A stretch of DNA of 64,000 nucleotides from Bradyrhizobium sp. AZCC 1693 (lineage in GTDB: Bacteria; Pseudomonadota; Alphaproteobacteria; Rhizobiales; Xanthobacteraceae), in assembly GCF_036924745.1 (NCBI RefSeq), contig NZ_JAZHSD010000001.1, positions 2,170,001-2,234,000 of the forward strand. The letters are read 5' to 3'. The notes below the pieces were generated by a model. The model was not told the DNA's origin. It was given only the letters and a program-made list of their open reading frames with translations, and did not search any database. The translations under genes and the position numbers were made by a program. Of the stretch, positions 1 to 9,086 are shown one piece after another. Position 1 is the stretch's first letter, and every line of letters starts with the position of its first letter.

Positions 1-737
1 CCGTTGTCGCGTGCTCCTTCCAGCGCGCCATAGACGGAAAAATTGTCGATCTGCTTGCCCCATTGCGCCGAACTTTGGATACGTCCGAACGAACCGCCCA
101 TCGTGTTGATTTCGGCGCCCTGATAATTGAAGCCGTTCTTCATCAGCACATTAACCGCGCCGCCCAAGGCATTGAGGCCGAACGCGGGATTGTTGGTCAC
201 GACGGTGACCGACCTGATCGCCGCCGTCGGGATCAAGTCCCAGTTGACGGTGTCGCCGAACGCTTCGTTGACGCGCACGCCGTTCTGGTAGACCGCCAGC
301 CCCTGGGGAGTGCCGGCGACAGGAGACGCGACAAACCCACGGAACTGGATGTCCGGCTGAAACGGATTGCCGGTCGTGTCGCTGATGATGATGCCCGGAA
401 CCTGCTGCTGCAGCGCATCCGCAATGTTCAGCGATCCGGTGCGTGCGATCTGCCCTGCCCCGACCGCGTTGATGCTTGCCGGCACCTTGTCGACATCCAT
501 TCCCGAGCTGGCCGTCGTCGTGGGCGCGGTCGGGTAGACGAAAACCCTGCGCAGGTTCCTGGGGGCGGCCTGGGGGGCACCTCTGCTGCGGGCCGGCTTG
601 GCGGCTGTGGCCGGGGCGACGACCTCGATCGCGGGCAAGACCTCGCTGTCTCGGGGCGCAGTTTGGGCCTGAGCACAGTCAGTCCCGGGAACCACGCATA
701 TCGAGATTGTCCCGACCAGCAGCAAACGTACGCCCAT
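1..737 (-). CDS. TonB-dependent outer-membrane receptor, N-terminal part (cut by window edge)
   Basis: The reading frame is open from the ATG at 737-735 to the left edge, about 245 residues, and its 3' end lies outside. A signal peptide (MGVRLLLVGTISICVV..., likely cleaved after AQA) is followed by a TonB-box-like VLPAIEVVAPA. A Pro/Ala-rich linker and a plug domain follow, with short motifs such as DALQQQVPGI, FRGFVASPV, GVRVNEAFGD and NPAFGLNALGGAVN. Such receptors import metal chelates through the outer membrane using TonB energy. Its place beside a PQQ-associated ABC transporter suggests lanthanide or metallophore uptake, as for LutH of Methylorubrum; this is inference. A purine-rich stretch precedes the start. 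The substrate is not readable from sequence. Confidence 0.85.
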   Translation of the reverse strand, partial: MGVRLLLVGTISICVVPGTDCAQAQTAPRDSEVLPAIEVVAPATAAKPARSRGAPQAAPRNLRRVFVYPTAPTTTASSGMDVDKVPASINAVGAGQIARTGSLNIADALQQQVPGIIISDTTGNPFQPDIQFRGFVASPVAGTPQGLAVYQNGVRVNEAFGDTVNWDLIPTAAIRSVTVVTNNPAFGLNALGGAVNVLMKNGFNYQGAEINTMGGSFGRIQSSAQWGKQIDNFSVYGALEGARDN

Positions 738-906
738 ATGCCCCCGCCCCACTCCATTCCGGCTGCATTGACGGCTGCCGGTTAACTGCTGACGATACTA
801 GTGAGAAGGCGACGACGCGCGCTAGCCGCAAAAGATCGGATTCCCGAAATGCATTCCTCCCGGAACAGACCGGGAGCAATTCCCGATCCGCGCTTCGAAT
901 CCACCA

Positions 907-2259
907 TTAATGATGCGATCCGTGCGGGACGACCGCCTCCACCGTCACGCCTCCGTGGCCGGAGACGACTTTCAGCGTTCCGCCCAGCGCCAATATTCTC
1001 TCGCGCATGCCGATCAGGCCGAAGCCGTGCTTGTGATCCGGCGCCAGACCACGGCCGTTGTCGCTGATGCGCACCAGGGCGCAGCCGCGATTTCCATCCA
1101 TTCCCGCGGCCTGCTCGACCGTGACGCTGACGGAAGTCGCGTCGGCGTGGCGGAACGCGTTCGTCAGGGCTTCCTGAACGATGCGGTAAACTGTCAAGTC
1201 GATGACTTCTCCGGTCTGTTCCGGCGCGCACGCAATGTTCGCATCGATGGTTACGTCGGGACGGGACTCCCGCCACAACCGCAAGAGCACGCCAAGCGCC
1301 TCGCCAAGTCCAAGCTCCGCCAGCCCGACGGGCCGCAGCTTTTCCAGTATCCGGCGGTTGAACTGCTGGAGCGCATTGATCTGCTCCAGGATGGCGGCGC
1401 CATGCTTGCGCTGCGCATCCGCGCCCGCCGCGCGCCCGTCTTCCGAAAGCCGCATCAGCGCGCCGGCGTGGGCGCGCAGCGTAAAGAGATAGGGCCCAAA
1501 TTCGTCGTGCAGCTCGCGCGCAATCTCCTTGCGCTCCATATCCTGCAGCGAGACCGTGCGTTCGGCGAGCCGGCGCTTGTCCTCGACGGCCTCGCCGAGG
1601 GCGCCGGCAAGGTGGTTCAGCTTGGCACAGAGCGCCGCCAGTTCGGGCGCGCCACCGGGCTCGACGCGCGAACCATATTGCCCGGCCTCGATGTTCGCCA
1701 TGGCCTGCGAAAGCGCCTGCAGCGGCGCCAGCGCCCGCCCAACCACCGTCATCATCACCAGAAAGAGGGTGATCGCAATGGCGGAGCCGATCGCAAGCTG
1801 GGTTACGATCCCATCCCAGATCTCGGCCATTTCATCATTCGGATGCGACGTGATCACGAGCGATTGCGGCTTCCCGTGGATGGTGATGGGGACGCTCACC
1901 GCGGTCGTTTCCGGATGAACGAGCGCGATGAACCATGCCGGCGGCGACCGTTCGTCATCGCCGTTGCCGGAGCCCTCGCCTGCGGAGGTATCGCCCTGCC
2001 GCGCGATGCTGACGTGCCGGAGCCGGCTGAGGTCGCGAACGATCTGGTTCAGCCGCGCATCCGGGTCCGACGCCTCGTTCAGGCCGGGAACAATCGTCTC
2101 CACGAATTCGCGCGCCAGCCGTATGACGCTTTGATCCTCGGCCCGAACACGCGGGCCCGCCTCAACCACCAGCCGCGCGATATTGATGGCCAGACCGAGC
2201 GTCAGACCCAATGCCAGCAACAAGTTGATCCGCCCACGCAACGATAATTTCTGCCACAT
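907..2259 (-). CDS. NarL-type membrane sensor histidine kinase
   Basis: 450 residues from the ATG at 2259. The frame extends further upstream, but a membrane helix begins right after this start. Layout: TM1 about residues 12-32, a periplasmic sensor segment about 33-150, TM2 about 152-175, then HAMP. The HisKA_3 dimerisation domain has the phospho-acceptor His251 in RELHDEFGPY. A C-terminal HATPase has SDNGRGL and HGFGLIGMRER. It should phosphorylate the divergently encoded LuxR-type regulator. In Paracoccus the comparable FlhS/FlhR pair, next to formaldehyde genes, controls C1 oxidation; the same role here is inferred from the adjacent S-formylglutathione hydrolase and PQQ genes. Confidence 0.88.
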   Translation of the reverse strand: MWQKLSLRGRINLLLALGLTLGLAINIARLVVEAGPRVRAEDQSVIRLAREFVETIVPGLNEASDPDARLNQIVRDLSRLRHVSIARQGDTSAGEGSGNGDDERSPPAWFIALVHPETTAVSVPITIHGKPQSLVITSHPNDEMAEIWDGIVTQLAIGSAIAITLFLVMMTVVGRALAPLQALSQAMANIEAGQYGSRVEPGGAPELAALCAKLNHLAGALGEAVEDKRRLAERTVSLQDMERKEIARELHDEFGPYLFTLRAHAGALMRLSEDGRAAGADAQRKHGAAILEQINALQQFNRRILEKLRPVGLAELGLGEALGVLLRLWRESRPDVTIDANIACAPEQTGEVIDLTVYRIVQEALTNAFRHADATSVSVTVEQAAGMDGNRGCALVRISDNGRGLAPDHKHGFGLIGMRERILALGGTLKVVSGHGGVTVEAVVPHGSHH

Positions 2260-2308
2260 GAGGTTTGCCCCAATCGCGTCGCAATCAGTTCCTCCGTCGA
2301 GAGGACCG

Positions 2309-2337
2309 TTGACAGTCGAAAAACCGACGATCAGATT
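2309..2337 (+). promoter_or_regulatory. Candidate promoter of the response regulator
   Basis: In the 184-bp gap between the divergent kinase and regulator genes, TTGACA (2309-2314) lies 17 bp before a poor -10 (CAGATT, 2332-2337). The -35 is perfect but the -10 matches only half of the consensus, so activation or another sigma factor is possible. Confidence 0.3.
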
Positions 2338-2443
2338 GAAGCGTACAGCAATCTCGCGGGTGTTGCATATTCGACCTCGCGCGGCGTCAGTACGGCCTGA
2401 CGCGATGCAACAATGCAACGGAAGCAGTTCGGGGATCGATTCA

Positions 2444-3064
2444 ATGCGTGTTCTGATCGTCGACGATCATCCCATCGTTGCTTCGGGCTGCCGTACCGTA
2501 TTTGCCGACGAACCGGAAGTCGTGCTGCTGGAGGCTGCCGATGCGGAAAGCGGCGAACGCGCCTTCGTCACTGAGCGTCCCGATATCTGCGTGATCGATA
2601 TCAACCTGCCGACCGTGTCGGGCTTCGAACTGGCGCGGCGCATTCTTGCGCGCGCTGCTTCCGCTCGGATCATCATGTTCAGCATGAACGACGATCCGGT
2701 CTTCGCCGCGCGCGCCATCGAAATCGGCGCCAAGGGCTATGTGGCCAAGACGGGCGATCCGCAGGATCTGGTCGAGGCCATCCGTGAAGTCGGCAAAGGC
2801 GGGGTGTACCTGCCCTCCGCGATCGCGCGCAGCATCGCGTTCGCCGGTCCTGCATTCGCCCGCAGCCCGCTTTCCAAGCTCACTTCTCGGGAGATGGAGA
2901 TCCTGCGCCTGCTCAGCGCCGGCAAGAGCCTTTCCGAGATCGCGTGGATGGTTCATTCCTCGTACAAAACCGTTGCCAATACGTCGTCGATCATGCGCCA
3001 GAAGCTCGGCGTACGAACTTCCGCCGAACTGGTACGGCTGGCAATTGAAAGCGGCGTGGCGTAA
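2444..3064 (+). CDS. LuxR/NarL-family response regulator
   Basis: 206 residues. The receiver domain begins directly at the chosen ATG (MRVLIVDDHPIVASG). The acidic pair is Asp7/Asp8, the phospho-acceptor is Asp52 in VIDINLP, and the conserved Lys lies in the GAKGYVAK region. A C-terminal LuxR helix-turn-helix follows (LTSREMEILRLLSAGKSLSEIA). The frame is open upstream to 2183, but that part has no domain content. It is probably the output partner of the divergent kinase. By analogy with FlhR of Paracoccus it may activate formaldehyde and methanol oxidation genes; targets are not visible here. Confidence 0.9.
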   Translation: MRVLIVDDHPIVASGCRTVFADEPEVVLLEAADAESGERAFVTERPDICVIDINLPTVSGFELARRILARAASARIIMFSMNDDPVFAARAIEIGAKGYVAKTGDPQDLVEAIREVGKGGVYLPSAIARSIAFAGPAFARSPLSKLTSREMEILRLLSAGKSLSEIAWMVHSSYKTVANTSSIMRQKLGVRTSAELVRLAIESGVA

Positions 3065-3097
3065 GAGCGTGCCGCGCCGCGCAGGAGTTTTGAGATC

Positions 3098-3943
3098 ATG
3101 ACCATGCAGACCGTTTCGCTCAACACGTCATACGGCGGAACACAAGGCGTCTATCGACACGCCAGTCGCGAAACGGGGACCGACATGACTTTCTCGGTCT
3201 ATGTTCCTCCGCACGCCGGCGGCGTCAGGCTGCCGGTGGTCTGGTATCTCTCCGGTCTGACCTGCACCCATGCCAATGTGACGGAGAAGGGCGAATTCCG
3301 CAGCGCCTGTGCCGCACTCGGATTGATCTTCGTTGCGCCCGACACCAGCCCGCGCGGCGACGGCGTGCCCGGCGATCCTGCCAATGCCTACGACTTTGGG
3401 CTAGGCGCCGGCTTCTATGTCGATGCAACGCAGGAGCCGTTCGCCCGCAATTACCGCATGTGGAGTTATGTCACGGAAGAGCTGCCGAAACTCGTCGCCG
3501 GAAATTTTCCCGTCGCCCCCAACCGACAATCCATTCTCGGCCACTCCATGGGCGGCCACGGTGCACTGACGGTCGCGCTGCGCCATCCCGACCGCTATCG
3601 CGCGGCAAGCGCGTTTTCGCCGATTGTCGCTCCCTCGCAGGTGCCGTGGGGCATCAAGGCGCTCGGCGGCTACCTCGGCAGCGACCGGCAAGCATGGCGC
3701 AAGCACGATGCGGTTGCGTTGATCGAGGATGGCGCCAGAGTGCCCGATCTATTGGTCGACTACGGCGATGCCGATCAGTTTCTGACCGAGCAGCTCCGTC
3801 CGGAGTTGCTGCAGAGCGCATGCGAGAAAGCCAAAATCCCCCTCACCTTGCGCCGGCAGCCCGGTTATGATCACAGTTACTACTTCATCTCCACGTTCAT
3901 GTCCGATCATCTGCGCTGGCACGCGGAGCGCCTGAAGGGCTGA
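3098..3943 (+). CDS. fghA: S-formylglutathione hydrolase
   Basis: 281 residues, usual length for esterase D/FGH. The catalytic triad is visible: nucleophile Ser150 in GHSMGGHGA, an acid in VDYGDADQF (about 224-226) and His259 in GYDHSYYF. The family motifs YLSGLTCTHANVTEKGEF and SPRGDGVPGD are present. It hydrolyses S-formylglutathione to formate and glutathione in the cytoplasm, the second step of glutathione-dependent formaldehyde oxidation. GCAGGAG stands before the ATG. It follows the regulator by 33 bp and precedes the PQQ-associated transporter genes. The formate it makes could feed the formate dehydrogenase at the right end of the window. Confidence 0.95.
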   Translation: MTMQTVSLNTSYGGTQGVYRHASRETGTDMTFSVYVPPHAGGVRLPVVWYLSGLTCTHANVTEKGEFRSACAALGLIFVAPDTSPRGDGVPGDPANAYDFGLGAGFYVDATQEPFARNYRMWSYVTEELPKLVAGNFPVAPNRQSILGHSMGGHGALTVALRHPDRYRAASAFSPIVAPSQVPWGIKALGGYLGSDRQAWRKHDAVALIEDGARVPDLLVDYGDADQFLTEQLRPELLQSACEKAKIPLTLRRQPGYDHSYYFISTFMSDHLRWHAERLKG

Positions 3944-4059
3944 AACGGCGTGGAGCCATCCCACAGAGAATTGGGTTGCAAGCCAAAACAATTCGGTCAT
4001 GGTTCAGGTCAAACGGTCCGCCATACGGCGAATTCGAGAAGACCTGTCAGGGAGAAGCC

Positions 4060-5241
4060 ATGTTCCGATGGTTGGTCGTTGCGATCGGCTTGAGCGTCGC
4101 GGCCACTCCCGTGCTCGCGGCCGACCCGATCGAGATCGGCATCGGCTATCTCGGCCGCACCGGCGTCAAGGCGAAATTGTCACTCGTCGAATTGCCGGCG
4201 GAGAACGACGGGCTTGCCGGCGCGCGCCTTTCAATCGAGGACAACAACACCACAGGCAAGTTCCTCAACCAGCATTTCACGCTGGAGGAAGTCCGGCTGA
4301 GGGACGGTGAGGATGTCGCGAAGGCCGCAGCAGCGCTCGCCGAGCGCACCGGCTTCATCATCGCCGACCTTTCGGCGGACGAGCTATTGAAGGCTGCCGA
4401 CGCGCTTCGCGATCGCGGCACGCTGCTGTTGAATGCCGGCGCGATCGATGACCGATTGCGCGAGCGGGACTGCCGCGCCAATGTGATCCATGTCGCGCCA
4501 ACGCGCTCGATGCTCGCGGATGCACTCGCCCAATATCTGGTGTGGAAGCAATGGAAGCGCTGGCTGTTCGTCGTCGGCTCGCATGACCAAGACAAGCTCT
4601 ATGCCGACGCCTTGCGCCGTGCGGCAACGCGCTTCGGCGCCAAGATCGTTCAGGAACGAATTTTCGAAGATACCGGCGGCGCCCGCCGTACCGATAGCGG
4701 CGTGACCTTGATCCAGCGGCAAATGCCGGTATTCACCCAGCAGGCGCCGGCCTATGACGTCCTGGTTGCGGCGGACGAAAGCGAGGTATTCGCGTCCTAC
4801 CTGCCCTACCGCACCTGGGACCCGCGGCCGGTTGCCGGCTCGGCAGGCCTGGTTCCGACCAGTTGGCATGCCGCGCAGGACCAGTGGGGCGCGATCCAGA
4901 TCCAGAACCGGTTTACAAAACTGAACTCGCGACACATGACCGCACTGGACATGCAAGCCTGGACGGCAGCGCGCATGATCGGTGAAGCGGCGTCGCGCAC
5001 GAAATCGGGTGACCCAAAGGCGGTATCGGCGTTCCTAAAAGGGCCCGACTTTTCCATTGCGGCCTTCAAGGGCCGGCGGCTGACGCTGCGGGACTGGAAC
5101 CTGCAGCTTCGTCAGCCAATCCTGCTGGTCGATGGGCGCATGGTGGTCTCGGTTTCGCCGCAGGAGGGATTTTTGCACCAGGTCTCGGAGCTCGATACGC
5201 TTGGCACCGATCGGCCCGAGACCAAGTGCAAGCTGCAATGA
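4060..5241 (+). CDS. PQQ-dependent dehydrogenase-associated ABC substrate-binding protein
   Basis: 393 residues from the ATG at 4060, which follows AGGGAGAAGCC and opens a clear signal peptide (MFRWLVVAIGLSVAATPVLA). The mature part resembles type I periplasmic binding proteins of the Leu/Ile/Val type and the TIGR03863-like group found only beside PQQ-dependent alcohol dehydrogenases. Recognisable stretches include GIGYLGRTGVKAKL, SIEDNNTTGKF and FLHQVSELDTLG. It leads a tight operon with a beta-propeller, an ATPase and a permease. Its ligand is unknown; in lut-type loci the equivalent binding protein takes part in lanthanide uptake. Confidence 0.82.
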   Translation: MFRWLVVAIGLSVAATPVLAADPIEIGIGYLGRTGVKAKLSLVELPAENDGLAGARLSIEDNNTTGKFLNQHFTLEEVRLRDGEDVAKAAAALAERTGFIIADLSADELLKAADALRDRGTLLLNAGAIDDRLRERDCRANVIHVAPTRSMLADALAQYLVWKQWKRWLFVVGSHDQDKLYADALRRAATRFGAKIVQERIFEDTGGARRTDSGVTLIQRQMPVFTQQAPAYDVLVAADESEVFASYLPYRTWDPRPVAGSAGLVPTSWHAAQDQWGAIQIQNRFTKLNSRHMTALDMQAWTAARMIGEAASRTKSGDPKAVSAFLKGPDFSIAAFKGRRLTLRDWNLQLRQPILLVDGRMVVSVSPQEGFLHQVSELDTLGTDRPETKCKLQ

Positions 5242-5258
5242 AGGAGGATGGATTGCGT

Positions 5259-6230
5259 ATGTGGCGTCATTGCCTGGTTTCCGGAGTGGCTTTCCTGCTC
5301 GCGACGGTGACCCCCGCCTCGGCCTTCATCGCCTATGTGTCCAACGAGAAGAGCAACACCGTAACGGTGATCGATACCGACAGCTGGGCCGTCACCAAGA
5401 CCATCAAGGTCGGCCAGCGGCCGCGCGGCATCGAATTCACGAGGGATGGAAAGTTTGTGTTCGTTGCCGTCGGCGACGACGACAGCATTCAGGTCATCGA
5501 CGTTGCGAAGCAGGAGGTCGTCGATACCCTGCCCTCCGGCCCGGACCCTGAACTGTTCGCTCTCGATGCTGACGGCAAGATCCTCTACGTCGCCAACGAA
5601 AACGACAACACGGTGACCATCATCGACGTCGAGAAGCGCGCCCGTCTCGGCGAGATCCAGGTCGGCGTCGAGCCGGAGGGCATGGCCATCAGCCCGGACG
5701 GCAAGATCCTGATCAATACGTCCGAGACGACCAACATGGCGCATTTCATCGACACCACGACGCGCCAGATCGTCGCCAACGTCCTGGTCGATGCACGCCC
5801 GCGCTTCGCCGAGTTCAAGCGCGATAATTCCGAAGTGTGGGTGTCGTCGGAGATCGGCGGCACGGTTTCGATCATCGATCCGGTCAAGCGGGTGGTGACG
5901 GACAAGATTTCATTCAACATTCCGGGCCTCCGGAGCGAAGCCATCCAGCCGGTCGGCATCGGCATGACCAAGGACGGCAAGACCGCTTTCGTAGCCCTTG
6001 GCCCTGCCAATCGCATCGCTGTCGTGGATGCCGCCAGCCACAAGGTCACCAAATATCTGCTGGTGGGTCAGCGGGTCTGGCACATGGCATTCACCCCGGA
6101 CGAGAAATATCTGATGGTTACCAACGGCGTGTCGAACGACGTCTCGGTGATCGACGTCGCCGCGCAAAAGGTCATCAAGACGATCCAGGTCGGCGAACTG
6201 CCCTGGGGTATCACGATTGCACAACCATGA
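5259..6230 (+). CDS. YVTN beta-propeller protein of PQQ-associated ABC locus
   Basis: About 323 residues. A signal peptide (MWRHCLVSGVAFLLATVTPASA) precedes seven or so YVTN/NHL-like repeats, for example IAYVSNEKSNTVTVID, ILYVANENDNTVTIID and YLMVTNGVSNDVSVID. An AAGGAGG at 5241-5247 is ideally spaced for a TTG at 5253 two codons earlier, so translation may begin there. It matches the TIGR03866-like family found with PQQ-dependent catabolism transporters. It is probably periplasmic and probably assists binding or delivery, but no activity is established. Its last bases overlap the ATPase start (ATGA). Confidence 0.8.
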   Translation: MWRHCLVSGVAFLLATVTPASAFIAYVSNEKSNTVTVIDTDSWAVTKTIKVGQRPRGIEFTRDGKFVFVAVGDDDSIQVIDVAKQEVVDTLPSGPDPELFALDADGKILYVANENDNTVTIIDVEKRARLGEIQVGVEPEGMAISPDGKILINTSETTNMAHFIDTTTRQIVANVLVDARPRFAEFKRDNSEVWVSSEIGGTVSIIDPVKRVVTDKISFNIPGLRSEAIQPVGIGMTKDGKTAFVALGPANRIAVVDAASHKVTKYLLVGQRVWHMAFTPDEKYLMVTNGVSNDVSVIDVAAQKVIKTIQVGELPWGITIAQP

Positions 6231-7054
6231 CGGCCACTGACGCACTTTCCACCGGTAACGATAAGCGGGACGTCTCCTCCCGGCCCGAAGCCGCGGAGAA
6301 ACCTGCGTTGTCGATCGACGGCGTCAGCCATTCCTATGGCGCCCGACAGGCGCTGATCGACATCGGCTTTACCGTCGCACCGGCAAGCTTCACCGCGTTG
6401 CTCGGCCTGAACGGCGCCGGCAAGAGCACGCTGTTCTCGCTGGTCACGCGGCTGTTCGGAATCCAGCGCGGGCACATCGGGATCTTCGGCCATGACGTCG
6501 CGCGTGCGCCCGGCGAAGCATTGCGGCTGCTCGGCGTGGTGTTTCAGCCCCGCACGCTCGATCTCGACCTTTCGGTGACGCAGAACCTGCTGTATCACGC
6601 CGCGTTGCATGGCATCGCGAGGCGTGATGCCCGCGAACGCAGCCGCGAGGTGCTGGCGCGCATCGGCCTTGCCGACCGCGCCGGCAGCAAGGTGCGTGAC
6701 CTCTCCGGCGGCCAGATGCGGCGATTGGAAATTGCGCGGGCGCTGCTGCACCGCCCGCGTCTGCTGCTGCTCGACGAGGCAACCGTCGGCCTCGACGTCA
6801 AGGCGCGCGCCGATATCCTCAACCATGTCCGCCAGCTCGTTACCGAACAGGGAATAAGCGTGTTGTGGGCGACGCATCTGTTCGACGAGATCGGTTCGAA
6901 CGATGATCTGGTAGTGCTGCATCAGGGCCGCGTACTGGCCCAGGGCAAGGTAGCGCGGGTTATCGCCGATACCGGCGGCAGCGATATCAACACGGCGTTC
7001 ATGCGGCTGACCGGCTCCACCTCCACCGCACCGGGCGGGAGCTTGCCGTCATGA
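6227..7054 (+). CDS. ABC transporter ATPase, PQQ-associated
   Basis: 275 residues. Walker A is GLNGAGKST (about 60-68), the signature is LSGGQMRRLEIARAL and Walker B is LLLLDEATVGLD, followed by the H-loop in WATHLFDEI. A 25-residue polar N-terminal extension precedes the domain. The ATG overlaps the stop of the propeller gene and its own stop overlaps the permease start, indicating translational coupling. It resembles the TIGR03864-like ATPase of PQQ-dependent catabolism loci and the DrrA/NodI type that pairs with ABC-2 permeases. Direction of transport is uncertain: the ABC-2 permease points to export, while the binding protein suggests import. Confidence 0.88.
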   Translation: MTATDALSTGNDKRDVSSRPEAAEKPALSIDGVSHSYGARQALIDIGFTVAPASFTALLGLNGAGKSTLFSLVTRLFGIQRGHIGIFGHDVARAPGEALRLLGVVFQPRTLDLDLSVTQNLLYHAALHGIARRDARERSREVLARIGLADRAGSKVRDLSGGQMRRLEIARALLHRPRLLLLDEATVGLDVKARADILNHVRQLVTEQGISVLWATHLFDEIGSNDDLVVLHQGRVLAQGKVARVIADTGGSDINTAFMRLTGSTSTAPGGSLPS

Positions 7055-7899
7055 CGTCAGAAGCCATCAGGCCGGTCCGGCGCGGCTTCTCTCCCGCCGA
7101 ATATCTCACCTGCCTGAGCGGCATTGTCTGGCGCGAGGCGCTTCGTTTCCTGCATCAGCGCGAACGCTTCATCTCGGCGCTGGTGCGGCCGCTGGTGTGG
7201 CTGTTCATCTTCGCCGCCGGCTTCCGTCAGGTGCTCGGCCTCTCCATCATCCCCCCATACGAAACCTACATCCTGTACGAGGTCTACATCGCGCCGGGGC
7301 TGATGGCGATGATCCAGCTCTTCAACGGCATGCAGTCCTCGCTCTCCATGGTCTATGACCGCGAGATGGGCAATATGCGGACGCTGCTGGTGAGCCCGCT
7401 GCCGCGATGGTATCTCTTGTCCTGCAAGCTGCTGGCGGGAACCGCGGTCTCGCTGCTTCAGGTGTATGCCTTCCTGCTGATCGCCTGGTTCTGGGATATT
7501 GCGCCGCCGCCGGCCGGCTATCTCACGGTGCTGCCGGCGCTGGTGCTATCAGGCCTGATGCTCGGTGCCTTGGGCATGCTGATCTCCTCCGGCATCAAGC
7601 AGCTTGAGAATTTTGCGGGCGTGATGAACTTTGTCATCTTTCCGATGTTCTTCGCTTCCTCAGCGCTCTATCCGCTGTGGCGTATCCTGGAGAGCAGCCC
7701 GATGCTCTACTATGTCTGCCTGTTCAATCCGTTCACGCACGCCGTGGAGCTGATACGCTTTGCGCTGTACGGACAAATCAACTGGATCGCGCTCGCGGTC
7801 GTCGGCGGCTGCACGATCGTCTTCATGATTGGCGCGATCCTCGCCTACGATCCATCGCGCGGCCTGATCCGCCGCGGGCCGGCCGGAGGCGAGACATGA
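7051..7899 (+). CDS. ABC-2 type permease, PQQ-associated
   Basis: 282 residues with about six membrane helices, including LVRPLVWLFIFAAGF, LLAGTAVSLLQVYAFLLIA and IALAVVGGCTIVFMIGAIL. It has the ABC-2 layout: a cytoplasmic N-terminus ending RERFISALVRPL and the DREMGNMRTLLVSPLPRW loop. It is the membrane partner of the preceding ATPase (4-bp overlap). The family usually exports lipids, polysaccharides or drugs, yet in lut/PQQ loci it sits with a periplasmic binding protein; its true substrate here is unknown. Confidence 0.88.
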   Translation: MTSEAIRPVRRGFSPAEYLTCLSGIVWREALRFLHQRERFISALVRPLVWLFIFAAGFRQVLGLSIIPPYETYILYEVYIAPGLMAMIQLFNGMQSSLSMVYDREMGNMRTLLVSPLPRWYLLSCKLLAGTAVSLLQVYAFLLIAWFWDIAPPPAGYLTVLPALVLSGLMLGALGMLISSGIKQLENFAGVMNFVIFPMFFASSALYPLWRILESSPMLYYVCLFNPFTHAVELIRFALYGQINWIALAVVGGCTIVFMIGAILAYDPSRGLIRRGPAGGET

Positions 7900-8507
7900 G
7901 GTATCGGACCGCGATCGCGGTATGGCTCGCCGTTACGGCGACCGGCGGATTCTGCCATGCCGCCGATCCGCGCTATCCGGACTGGCCGTGCGCCCAGGCC
8001 AAGGTACCCGAGATTTCGCTCGCCGCGGTGTGGGCAGGCCCACCGCTCGACGACGTCTCCGGCAAGTGGAAGGACGATGCCAAGGTCAGCGCGCTGGTCG
8101 CAAAGCTGGCGGCAAGGCGGACCACACTCGAGGAAGCGCAAAGGGCAATCACGCAATATCTGAACGGTGCAGCCGACAAGACCGGAAGCGGAAAACTGCT
8201 GGTTGCCGGCCTGTTCGATTCCCTCAATGCCCAACGCTCCCAGGTTCTGAGCGGGCTGGAACGCGTCACCCGCAAGCAGCGCGAGGCGGCGGATAAAATC
8301 CGCAGCGACACACTTGCGTTGCAGGCGCTGCAGAGCGAAACGCCACCCGACCAGGCGAAGATCGACGATCTCGGCAATCAGCTTGTCTGGCAGACGCGCA
8401 TCTTCGAGGACCGGCGGAACGTCATCAAATTCGTCTGCGAAGTGCCGACGGCGATCGACCAGCGCCTGTTCGCGCTCGCGCGAACGATTCACCAGGAGAT
8501 AGAATAG
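7896..8507 (+). CDS. Exported helical protein of the PQQ-associated operon
   Basis: 203 residues starting with ATGA overlap on the permease. The signal peptide ends FCHAADPRYP. The mature protein has a PDWPCAQAKVPEISLAAVW segment with one Cys, then long charged helices (LSGLERVTRKQREAADKIRSD) and a second Cys in IKFVCEVPTAIDQRL. The two Cys could form a disulfide. No enzyme motif is seen. It is conserved by position as the last gene of this ABC operon, so a role as an accessory periplasmic subunit is plausible but unproven. It ends 3 bp from the convergent gene at 8511. Confidence 0.7.
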   Translation: MRYRTAIAVWLAVTATGGFCHAADPRYPDWPCAQAKVPEISLAAVWAGPPLDDVSGKWKDDAKVSALVAKLAARRTTLEEAQRAITQYLNGAADKTGSGKLLVAGLFDSLNAQRSQVLSGLERVTRKQREAADKIRSDTLALQALQSETPPDQAKIDDLGNQLVWQTRIFEDRRNVIKFVCEVPTAIDQRLFALARTIHQEIE

Positions 8508-8510
8508 CAG

Positions 8511-9086
8511 CTAACGCGGCAATGCAGTCTCTTCACCCGTCCGCGGCTCCGGCTGTGACTGCGCCACCGCCAGGCCGGCCCGCTCCCAGCCATCGGTTCC
8601 TTCCGGGTACCACGCCACATTGGAATAGCCGTATGCAAGGATTCGCTTTGCCGCGTTCCAGGACATCCAGCAATCGGCCTGACAGTAAACCACCACCAGC
8701 GCGGCGCGGTTGCCTGTTGTCGCGCGGACGAGCCCGCGCCGCAGATAGTCCTCCGTCGCGGCCGCGAGCTTTCCGTAGCCGGTGTCCGGCAGCCACATGC
8801 TGCCGGGAATGTTGGGCCGCGGCTTGTCGCGCCAGACCGTGCCTTCGGGAAGATTTTGCGGTTTTGGCGCGCGAGGCATTACGTCGATGAACACGGCCGC
8901 TTTTGCTCGCCAGATCGCCTCGGCTTCCGCCGTTGTGAGAACGCGCGCGCCAGCAAGGGTTGCGGGTACCGGCGCACGGTAGTCTTCCATACGGTACCCG
9001 TCGGGCTCGGGAGGCCTTTCCTGCGCTGATGTCGAGACAATGAAGGTGAATACCGCAAGGATCAGGCCTGCGAGCGTTTCCTTCAT
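8511..9086 (-). CDS. PQQ-dependent catabolism-associated Cys-Trp motif protein (rhodanese-like)
   Basis: 191 residues from the ATG at 9086; the frame extends upstream only through the neighbouring gene. A signal peptide (MKETLAGLILAVFTFIVSTSAQ) precedes a rhodanese-like fold with VFIDVMPRAPKP, IPGSMWLPDTGYG and VVVYCQADCWMSWNAAKR. The family is named for a CXXCW motif (TIGR03865-like), but the visible spacing is Cys-Gln-Ala-Asp-Cys-Trp, three residues between the cysteines. It is likely periplasmic and redox or sulfur handling. Its ATG overlaps the stop of the upstream binding-protein gene. Confidence 0.82.
   Translation of the reverse strand: MKETLAGLILAVFTFIVSTSAQERPPEPDGYRMEDYRAPVPATLAGARVLTTAEAEAIWRAKAAVFIDVMPRAPKPQNLPEGTVWRDKPRPNIPGSMWLPDTGYGKLAAATEDYLRRGLVRATTGNRAALVVVYCQADCWMSWNAAKRILAYGYSNVAWYPEGTDGWERAGLAVAQSQPEPRTGEETALPR

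Noticed and set aside
910..2247. 445-codon open frame on the plus strand
   Set aside because: It is the antisense shadow of the histidine kinase gene, with no domain and with implausible composition.
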